From assembly GCA_018648945.1 (NCBI GenBank), contig JABGQJ010000580.1:1-5084 (forward strand): DNA of 5,084 nt, written 5' to 3'. A model generated the notes under the pieces. The model had not been told where the DNA came from and did no database searches. It saw only the letters and a program-made list of their open reading frames with translations. Both the position numbers and the translations under genes were made by a program. Shown here in pieces: positions 1 through 5,084 of the stretch. Each line of letters starts with the position of its first letter. The first letter of the stretch is position 1. This DNA comes from Victivallales bacterium. Its GTDB lineage: Bacteria; Verrucomicrobiota; Lentisphaeria; Oligosphaerales; Lenti-02.

Positions 1-36
1 GAGGTGGCAGCAGGGATCTTCCCGGATGACGACTAG
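1..36 (+). CDS. Possible C-terminal tail of an upstream gene, truncated by the window edge
   Basis: Reading frame 1 is open from the window edge and gives EVAAGIFPDDD followed by a TAG stop at 34-36. The tail is short, acidic and ordinary in composition, as many protein C-termini are. If real, the gene is transcribed rightward and converges on the helicase gene, which would place the hairpin at 103-122 between two gene ends. Eleven codons cannot identify a family, and an open stretch of this length occurs often by chance, so this is a weak positional inference. Confidence 0.3.
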   Translation, partial: EVAAGIFPDDD

Positions 37-61
37 CCTATCGCGCAGGTGCGACGTGCGA

Positions 62-151
62 GTCGCCGCGCGGCGGGGGCTTGGCCTTTCCCACGCCAGA
101 GACCACGGGTCTGCGCCCGTGGCTACTCCGTGTCGCCGCCCTGCGGGGGCT
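62..151. repeat. Pair of 20-bp near-identical direct repeats, 70 bp apart
   Basis: Positions 62-81 and 132-151 both begin GTCGCCGC and end GCGGGGGCT, with a 3-base core of GCG in the first copy and CCT in the second. That makes 18 of 20 positions identical. The hairpin at 103-122 lies between the copies. The first copy also contains a perfect 12-bp palindrome, CGCCGCGCGGCG, at 64-75, which the second copy lacks because of the core difference. The arrangement looks like a degraded dispersed intergenic repeat. Whether it recurs elsewhere in the genome cannot be seen here. Confidence 0.55.
103..122. terminator. Perfect 7-bp stem hairpin in the convergent intergenic region, possible bidirectional terminator or repeat element
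   Basis: CCACGGG (103-109), a 6-base loop and CCCGTGG (116-122) form a perfect GC-rich hairpin. It lies about 100 bases past the helicase stop codon and about 70 bases past the possible tail at 1-36, where a shared terminator would be expected. No T-run follows on either strand, so it is not a canonical intrinsic terminator. It may instead be an RNA-stabilising hairpin or part of a dispersed palindromic repeat. A further CCACGGGC at 178-185 can pair with GCCCGTGG at 115-122, giving an alternative 8-bp stem with a 55-base loop. Confidence 0.45.
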
Positions 152-223
152 CGCCGTTCCCGATTTCTGGAACTGGTCCACGGGCATCGCAGATACGCTC
201 TCTGCTCCCGAATCCCATCCCCT

Positions 224-2197
224 CTACTGGTCGCGGAAGACGTCCATGCGGCAGGGGGGGATGGAGTCGAGGAAGGCTTGGCCGTAGCGGGTCTTGACGA
301 TGCGGTTGTCGAGGATGACGACGATGCCTTGGTCCTTGCGGCTGCGGATGAGCCGACCGAAGCCCTGGCGGAAGCGGAGGATGGCTTCGGGCAGGCTGTA
401 GTCCCAGAAGGCGCGTCCGCCATTGGTCTCGATGGCCTCGTAGCGGGCGGCGACGAGGGGGTGGTCGGGGACGGAGAAGGGGAGGCGGGTGATGATGACG
501 TTGCTGAGCGCCTCGCCTGGGACATCGACCCCGGTCCAGAAACTGGCGGTCCCGAAGATCACGGAGTCCACGTCGTTGCGGAAGGCGTCGAGCATGCGGG
601 AGCGGGAGAGGCCCTCGCCCTGGATCATGAGGGTGATGCCTTCGTCGTCGAAGAAGCCCTGGAGCTCGGCGGCGAAATCGTGGAGCATGCGGTAGCTGGT
701 GAAGAGGACGAAGGCCTTGCCGTGGGTCTCGCGGATGAAGTGCTTGATCTGCTCGCAGGCGACGGGGGCGAAGCCATGGGTGTCCTTGACGCTGGGCATG
801 TCGAAGGGGATGTGGACGGTGACTTGCTGCTGGAAATCGAAGGGGGAGTCGAGCACCACCGACGCCGCGTCGCTGGCCCCCAGGCGGTCGCGGAAGTAGT
901 CCGTGTTGCCCCGGATGGCGAGGGTGGCGCTGGTGAGTACCACCGGGAAGCCGCGGTCGAAGAGGCACTTCTTGAGAACCGGGGCGATCCGGATGGGCAC
1001 GGCGTTCAGCGTGACTTCCTGCTTGTCCCGCCCCTCCCGGTCGAACCAGTAGACATGGTCGGGCTCGGTCATGTTCAGGAACTGGAACATGCCGACTCGT
1101 TGGGCGTGGACCTGATCGGCCAGGGCGGCGATTTCCTGGCGGCGCTCGTCCCGGTCCTCCTTGTCCCGGACCAGTTTGTCGAGTTCGGATTCGAGGGCCT
1201 TGAGGGGGTCGTCGAGGTAGGTGGGGATATGCCCTGCCGTGGTGTAGCGCAGGGGGTCGGCCTGGGATTCCAGCCATTGGGATATCTGCTGGAAGAAGCT
1301 GTGGCACATGCGGGCCGCGCGGGTGGCGGCGGTCCTGGCGTCGGTGAACATGACGTCCTTGAGCAAGCCGCGGTCCCGCTTGGCGTCGAAGAGTCGGCGC
1401 AGGATGCGCCCGAGGCTCCAGGAGCCGACCCGGATCCCGAGGTGGGAGGAGGCGCAGTCCTCGATGGTGTGCGCCTCGTCCAGGACGACGGCGGCGTAGG
1501 GGGGAAGCACGCCGGCGTCGGCTTCCTCGCTCTCCATCCTCATGGCCAGATCGCTGAAGAACAGGGCGTGGTTGGACACGACGACCTGGGCCGTCTGCAG
1601 GCTCTTGCGGGCCTTGAAGAGGAAGCAGCGGCGGAAGAAGGGGCATTGGGCGTTCAGGCAGTTGCCTCGCTCGCAGCAGACTCCTTCCCAGATGCCGTCG
1701 CCGAGGACGGTGCCAAGGTCGCCCAGTGTGCCGTCCTCAGTCTGGCGGGCCCAGGTGCAGAGGTGATCGATCTCGGAGAGGGCGGCGCCGGGGAGCAGGG
1801 CCTGGTCGATGTCCGCGAGCATGTTGAGTCGGCGCATGCAGAGGTAGTTGCTGCGGCCCTTGGCGACGGCGGCGCGGAATTCCACGCCGAGCAGTTCCTG
1901 AAGTATCGGTACGTCGTTCTCCAGGATCTGCTCCTGGAGGCTGATCGTGTGGGTGCTGACCACAACCGGGGCGTTGCGCTCCAGCGCGTAATGGATGGCT
2001 GGCACCAGGTAGGCGAAGGTCTTGCCGACCCCGGTTGGGGCTTCGATCAGCAGGTGCTGGTTGTCCACCAGGTGGCGGGCCACCTCGATGGCCATCTGCC
2101 GCTGCTGCGGTCGTTCCTCGTACTCCCGTCCGCCGACCTCGGTGGCTCGGCGGAGGGGAGTGTCCGGCCCGAAAAAGCGCTCGGTTGCGAGTGTCAT
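224..2197 (-). CDS. dinG: DinG/YoaA-family ATP-dependent DNA helicase (XPD-like, iron-sulfur, superfamily 2)
   Basis: The 657-residue product is a cytoplasmic 5'-3' DNA helicase of the DinG/YoaA/XPD family, which unwinds damaged, forked, R-loop or G-quadruplex DNA using ATP. Visible motifs, in order: Q-motif-like ERPQQRQMA (28-36); Walker A EAPTGVGKT (52-60, Lys59); DEAH box (240-243); LTSATL (421-426); FGTASFWTGVDVPG (548-561); QGFGRLIRS (611-619). Four cysteines, 120, 180, 185 and 191, match the family Fe-S ligands; the last three show the 5- and 6-residue steps of E. coli DinG. No N-terminal exonuclease domain is present. Length lies between E. coli YoaA and DinG. The ATG at 2197 is chosen because family similarity begins shortly after it. 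An in-frame ATG at 2353 would overlap the neighbouring gene's start and adds 52 residues without family character. No Shine-Dalgarno is seen before 2197. DinG versus YoaA cannot be settled by eye, so the symbol is approximate. Confidence 0.93.
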   Translation of the reverse strand: MTLATERFFGPDTPLRRATEVGGREYEERPQQRQMAIEVARHLVDNQHLLIEAPTGVGKTFAYLVPAIHYALERNAPVVVSTHTISLQEQILENDVPILQELLGVEFRAAVAKGRSNYLCMRRLNMLADIDQALLPGAALSEIDHLCTWARQTEDGTLGDLGTVLGDGIWEGVCCERGNCLNAQCPFFRRCFLFKARKSLQTAQVVVSNHALFFSDLAMRMESEEADAGVLPPYAAVVLDEAHTIEDCASSHLGIRVGSWSLGRILRRLFDAKRDRGLLKDVMFTDARTAATRAARMCHSFFQQISQWLESQADPLRYTTAGHIPTYLDDPLKALESELDKLVRDKEDRDERRQEIAALADQVHAQRVGMFQFLNMTEPDHVYWFDREGRDKQEVTLNAVPIRIAPVLKKCLFDRGFPVVLTSATLAIRGNTDYFRDRLGASDAASVVLDSPFDFQQQVTVHIPFDMPSVKDTHGFAPVACEQIKHFIRETHGKAFVLFTSYRMLHDFAAELQGFFDDEGITLMIQGEGLSRSRMLDAFRNDVDSVIFGTASFWTGVDVPGEALSNVIITRLPFSVPDHPLVAARYEAIETNGGRAFWDYSLPEAILRFRQGFGRLIRSRKDQGIVVILDNRIVKTRYGQAFLDSIPPCRMDVFRDQ

Positions 2198-2239
2198 GTA
2201 AGGTCTGGGGTGGTCTGGATTGACGGTCTTGCTTCTGGT

Positions 2240-2256
2240 GTGGCAACTATAGCCAC
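2240..2256. promoter_or_regulatory. Short dyad over the candidate -10 elements, possible operator
   Basis: GTGGC (2240-2244) and GCCAC (2252-2256) form a perfect 5-bp inverted repeat around AACTATA. The centre contains the best minus-strand -10 (TATAGT on that strand) and the weak plus-strand -10. A regulator bound here could affect both divergent genes. Five-base arms are short enough to arise by chance, and no regulator gene is visible nearby. Confidence 0.25.
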
Positions 2257-2334
2257 CAAGTTCCCGGGCGCGACCCCGCAGGCGTTGCTCAGGTTGAGGG
2301 AAGGGGCTATCTTTCCGCACACCCCGCCTTGGTT

Positions 2335-2338
2335 GGAG
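2335..2338 (+). promoter_or_regulatory. Ribosome binding site for the GH123-like gene
   Basis: GGAG lies six bases before the ATG at 2345. It fixes this start within a frame that stays open far upstream, as does the signal peptide encoded immediately after the ATG. Confidence 0.75.
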
Positions 2339-2344
2339 ATACTG

Positions 2345-4945
2345 ATGAAACACGTGCTTTCTGTTGCCCTATGCGTCCTGTTGACAAACGTGGTTGCTGC
2401 GCCGGTCACGGTCACGATTCAACGTGAGCTGGGACGTCCCGATCGGGTCGTGGATGCGACGCTTTACGCGCCGAACAGCGTGGCCAACGTCAACTACGGC
2501 GCGACGGCCAGCTTGGGGGCGGGCGTGAATCGATGGGGGGAGAGCTATGCCACGCTGCTGCGTTTCGATCTTTCGTCGATTCCGCGCGGTGTGCAGGTGC
2601 GCAAGGCGACCGTCATTCTGCATCGGACCGACGGCACCTATCCCAAGGCCGATCAGGAGATCCAGCTCTGCGCGATTTCCCTGGCCAACCGGGATTGGGT
2701 CGAGGGAGATGGCACGGGCGAACGTGTTCCCATGGCTGGCACGCCCTCCTGGAACTGGCGGAGGCATGGCGAGGCGAAGTGGGCGGGCAAGCCGGGACTG
2801 GGCGAGCCGGGTGTCGATTTCGTGTTGCCGCCGGTATCGACTCGCGTAATCAAGGCAGGGACGAAGGGTGACGAGGCTTTCGACCTGTCGCCGGCGGCGG
2901 CGACCCGCTGGGTCTCTGATCCCACGGTTAACGCCGGTCTGCTGATCCGGGCGAACCAGGCCAAGGCAAAGGGAAGCATCGCCTATTTCGTCAGTTCCGA
3001 TGAGCCCAAACTGATTGCCTCGCGTCCAAAGCTGGTGCTGGAGATGGAGATGACCCCTGCGCAGCTTGGGCAGTACCACACTGGCCTGAACCAAGCGCGG
3101 GTTGTGGTGTTGCGGGGGCGCTTGGCAGCATGTCGCAAGGAGTGCGCAGCAGCAGGGAATCCACCGATCGCGGTGGCGGCGCTGGCGCGTCTGGAGGAGG
3201 GAGCGGAACTGTTGGCAGGAGTTCCCTCCCTGCACACTTCGGCGGGCCAAACGGCTGCCGTAGGCCTGTTCAGAACCCAGCTTGAGGCGGCTGGTCGGTT
3301 CGGCGAGACATTGCTTCTGGCGCAGGCCGAGGTCCGCGCCGGCGATGCCGGATTTGCGCTCTCATGGGCAGATTCGGGCGTGCACGTGTTCCGGGAGCCC
3401 CGGCTGTTCCGTTTCCGCGGGGATGTGCCCAAGATCCACATGGCCGGCAACGAGTTCGAGGCGTTCCAGGCGGTCGTCATACCTATTCGCCGCGACCTGC
3501 CGGCTGTGACGTGGCAGGTTGGCGATTTGATGGCCGCAGGGGGGCAACGAATTCCGGCCGCCGACGTGAAGGTCTCTCCGGTGGGCTACCTGAAGACGCG
3601 GAAACCGGCGATTGATCTGCCCACCGAGTGGGTGTCGGGCCCAATCCTCGATTTCCTGGAGACCATCGACGTGGCCCAGGGGACGCTGCAGCCGCTCTGG
3701 GTTCTGGTGCGGAGCCGCGCCGACACGCCTCCGGGAATCTACCAGGGGACGCTGACCGTGACGACTGTGGCCGGGGGATCGCGAGCCCTGCCGTTCGAGG
3801 TCGAGGTCTTCGGGTTTGCGGTGCCCAAGGAACAGCATCTGCTGACGATCTGGGGCAACAACGATGCCACCTTCAAGGCGATGTATGGCGATGCTTACGA
3901 TGCTGCCATGGCGGCCCGTACACGCGACTTCCTGCTGGAGCATCGCCTGGCCTTCAATACGCTCTATGCCGCGCAGAGCGCCGGGAAGCCGATTGGGCCG
4001 GGGTTCTACACCGACTGTATCGGCTACCCCTCGCTGGCTGATCCCGCCGACCTGCGCAAGCTCTGGGAGCAGGGCTCGCGGTGGTGGAGTCTCGGGTACT
4101 TGCATCCCGTATTCCCCAAGAAGGCGGGGCTGACGATGGACGAGTACATCCCGAAGTTCATCGAGATGATGCGCAATTCCCTGGCCCATGCCGAGGCTGC
4201 GGGTTGGCCGCGCAGCAATCTGGGGATCTACTTCTTCGACGAGACCAAGGATTTCGCGGCCCTGGCGCGGGCGGCGAGCAAGGTCAAGGCCGCCTTCCCG
4301 GACATCCCGCTGATGACCACTGGCTACGACCGCAGCTACGGCGTGAAGGGCGGCCCAGTGGATCAGGCGATCGATATCTGGTGCCCGTTGACGCCGCGGT
4401 TTGTCGAAGACATGCCTGTGATCGAGCAGGGCCGACAACGCGGGAAGAAGGCGTGGTGGTACGTGTGCTGTGGTCCGCGCGGCAAGACCGTCCTGAACTT
4501 CTTCTGCCAATACCCGCCCTTGCGCTCGCGCCTGCTGATGGGGGCTGCAACCTGGAAGTACCAACCCGATGGCTTCCTGTACTACCGCATCTCGGGCTGG
4601 CGCTTCTACAAGAAACCGATCTCCAGCGGCCCGCTCACCGCCTGGGAGCCTTACTATCAGCCCGGTCCCGACGGCGATGGCGAACTGATCTGTCCAGGGC
4701 CGAAGGGTGCTCTCTCGACCGTCCAGTTCGAGAATCTGCGAGATGGCATCGAGGACTACGAATACTGGTGGCTGTTGCGGGACCGTCTTCGGCAGGCCAA
4801 GGCGGCGGGTCGGGACGTGGGCGATGCTGAGACATTGCTGGCTGTGCCCCCCAGTGTTCTGGAGCACCTCACCCGCTATTCGGAGGAGCCTGGCGACCTG
4901 CGTGGGTTACGTCTGCGTCTGGCTCGGGCCATCGAGGGTCTCTAG
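2345..4945 (+). CDS. Exported DNRLRE + DUF4091/GH123-like glycoside hydrolase
   Basis: The 866-residue product is predicted to be exported and act on glycans. Residues 1-19 form a signal peptide (MKHVLSVALCVLL then NVVAA); Pro20 would be an unfavourable +1 residue, so cleavage may occur one residue earlier. Residues about 25-235 resemble a DNRLRE/CBM96-like beta domain (NYGATASLGAG at 50, LLRFDLSSIP at 71-80, closing RPKLVLEME at 227-235). Residues about 237-335 are Ala/Leu-rich and probably helical. About 346-495 looks like the beta-sandwich that precedes GH123 barrels. About 499-811 is the GH123/DUF4091 barrel: IYFFDE places Asp632-Glu633 where GH123 beta-N-acetylgalactosaminidases keep their stabilising Asp and acid/base Glu. 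WWYVCCGP (704-711) and ENLRDGIEDYEYWWLL (796-811) are typical DUF4091 signatures. The substrate is not known; many DUF4091 proteins lack tested activity. The ATG at 2345 is preferred because of the RBS and signal peptide, although the frame stays open to position 26. Confidence 0.9.
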   Translation: MKHVLSVALCVLLTNVVAAPVTVTIQRELGRPDRVVDATLYAPNSVANVNYGATASLGAGVNRWGESYATLLRFDLSSIPRGVQVRKATVILHRTDGTYPKADQEIQLCAISLANRDWVEGDGTGERVPMAGTPSWNWRRHGEAKWAGKPGLGEPGVDFVLPPVSTRVIKAGTKGDEAFDLSPAAATRWVSDPTVNAGLLIRANQAKAKGSIAYFVSSDEPKLIASRPKLVLEMEMTPAQLGQYHTGLNQARVVVLRGRLAACRKECAAAGNPPIAVAALARLEEGAELLAGVPSLHTSAGQTAAVGLFRTQLEAAGRFGETLLLAQAEVRAGDAGFALSWADSGVHVFREPRLFRFRGDVPKIHMAGNEFEAFQAVVIPIRRDLPAVTWQVGDLMAAGGQRIPAADVKVSPVGYLKTRKPAIDLPTEWVSGPILDFLETIDVAQGTLQPLWVLVRSRADTPPGIYQGTLTVTTVAGGSRALPFEVEVFGFAVPKEQHLLTIWGNNDATFKAMYGDAYDAAMAARTRDFLLEHRLAFNTLYAAQSAGKPIGPGFYTDCIGYPSLADPADLRKLWEQGSRWWSLGYLHPVFPKKAGLTMDEYIPKFIEMMRNSLAHAEAAGWPRSNLGIYFFDETKDFAALARAASKVKAAFPDIPLMTTGYDRSYGVKGGPVDQAIDIWCPLTPRFVEDMPVIEQGRQRGKKAWWYVCCGPRGKTVLNFFCQYPPLRSRLLMGAATWKYQPDGFLYYRISGWRFYKKPISSGPLTAWEPYYQPGPDGDGELICPGPKGALSTVQFENLRDGIEDYEYWWLLRDRLRQAKAAGRDVGDAETLLAVPPSVLEHLTRYSEEPGDLRGLRLRLARAIEGL

Positions 4946-4951
4946 TGATGA
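4943..4951 (+). other. Three consecutive in-frame stop codons
   Basis: The hydrolase gene ends TAG TGA TGA without interruption in its own frame. This would block readthrough into the 71-bp gap before the next gene. It may be coincidence; it is recorded because it makes the 3' end unambiguous. Confidence 0.7.
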
Positions 4952-5005
4952 CTTGGCGTCTTCGCTGATTGGGCGTAGGTTGTGGCCCCAAGTACACGTC
5001 CCATT

Positions 5006-5009
5006 GGAG
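5006..5009 (+). promoter_or_regulatory. Ribosome binding site for the downstream partial gene
   Basis: GGAG is followed by seven bases and then ATG at 5017, which is ideal Shine-Dalgarno spacing. Together with the open frame to the window edge, it supports a real gene start there. Confidence 0.65.
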
Positions 5010-5016
5010 TCCCCAC

Positions 5017-5084
5017 ATGACCGCACCCCGCCTCTTCGCCTCTCTGGATACCCGGCGTTTCCTGCGCATTCTCGGGGTGATTGC
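5017..5084 (+). CDS. N-terminus of a downstream gene, truncated by the window edge; unidentified
   Basis: Twenty-two codons are visible (MTAPRLFASLDTRRFLRILG then VI), preceded by a well-spaced GGAG. The N-terminus is basic and turns hydrophobic at the window edge, which fits a membrane protein or an export signal. TRRFLRIL resembles a twin-arginine motif but lacks the residue normally found between RR and FL, so a Tat signal is not supported. The gene starts 71 bp after the hydrolase stop on the same strand, with no obvious terminator between them, so co-transcription is possible. The family cannot be named from this fragment. Confidence 0.65.
   Translation, partial: MTAPRLFASLDTRRFLRILGVI

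Larger units (their letters stand above)
37..223. other. Convergent intergenic region with no supported gene
   Basis: Apart from the direct repeats and the hairpin listed separately, this stretch holds no reading frame with recognisable protein content. Short open frames here (for example one starting at 49 on the plus strand) translate to Arg/Gly/Pro/Ser-rich sequence typical of GC-rich noncoding DNA. No tRNA-like cloverleaf, CRISPR unit or transposon end was recognised. Confidence 0.6.
2198..2344. promoter_or_regulatory. Divergent promoter region between the helicase and the GH123-like gene
   Basis: Both genes must start transcription in this 147-bp gap. For the helicase (minus strand) the best -10 hexamer is TATAGT, the complement of 2246-2251, five of six matches to TATAAT. 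It would give a leader of about 40 nt, but no good -35 lies upstream of it. For the rightward gene, TTGACG at 2220-2225 resembles a -35, with only a weak -10 (AACTAT, 2245-2250) at a long 19-bp spacing. The organism's sigma-factor consensus is unknown, so both are candidates only. Confidence 0.4.

Noticed and set aside
123..1646. 507-residue minus-strand open frame
   Set aside because: It is an Arg/Pro/His-rich out-of-frame shadow of the helicase gene on the same strand, with no family features.
224..2197. DinG as a type IV CRISPR-associated or phage-defence helicase
   Set aside because: No CRISPR repeats or csf-type genes are present in the window, and the protein fits an ordinary housekeeping DinG/YoaA helicase.
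26..2344. Upstream 773 codons of the long plus-strand frame as real N-terminal protein
   Set aside because: They are the exact codon-aligned antisense of the well-supported helicase gene, are low-complexity, and the real start at 2345 has an RBS and a signal peptide.
2345..2404. Lipoprotein signal (cysteine at residue 10) on the hydrolase
   Set aside because: VALC lacks the small residue required before the lipobox cysteine, and the cysteine lies too early, inside the hydrophobic core.
2369..3250. 293-residue minus-strand open frame
   Set aside because: It is antisense to the signal peptide and DNRLRE-like domain and Arg-rich with no family character.
3362..4867. 501-residue minus-strand open frame opposite the hydrolase
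   Set aside because: It is antisense to a clearly conserved GH123/DUF4091 sequence and has no recognisable motifs.
5017..5084. Twin-arginine export signal in the downstream partial gene
   Set aside because: TRRFLRIL lacks the spacer residue between RR and FL, and the hydrophobic region is cut off by the window edge.

Overview
The window is GC-rich bacterial DNA (roughly 60-65% G+C by eye) with two complete genes transcribed away from each other, plus the edges of two more. Gene content and style suggest a free-living bacterium of the PVC or Hydrogenedentota/Armatimonadota type. The clues are a large secreted DNRLRE + DUF4091/GH123-like protein, high GC and a GC-rich intergenic hairpin. No marker gene is present, so this assignment is inference only.

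Layout. Positions 1-36 may hold the last 11 codons and stop of a rightward gene. Positions 37-223 are a convergent intergenic stretch with a perfect 7-bp-stem hairpin (103-122), flanked by two near-identical 20-bp direct repeats 70 bp apart. The leftward gene (224-2197) encodes a 657-residue DinG/YoaA/XPD-type iron-sulfur superfamily 2 DNA helicase with every core motif intact. Positions 2198-2344 are a 147-bp divergent promoter region. The rightward gene (2345-4945) encodes an 866-residue exported protein with an N-terminal DNRLRE (CBM96-like) domain, a helical linker, a beta-sandwich and a C-terminal GH123/DUF4091 catalytic module that keeps the Asp-Glu pair. It ends in three consecutive in-frame stop codons. 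After 71 bp, a further rightward gene begins at 5017 with a good ribosome binding site and runs off the window.

Functionally the two complete genes look unrelated: one is a nucleic-acid maintenance helicase in the cytoplasm, the other a secreted carbohydrate-active protein. They share only the divergent promoter region. The downstream partial gene may be co-transcribed with the hydrolase.

I found no clear new multi-gene system. The best points for follow-up are the DNRLRE-linker-GH123 architecture with unknown substrate, the convergent repeat/hairpin cluster, and a 1639-codon open frame that is an artefact joining the antisense of the helicase to the real hydrolase gene and could mislead annotation.
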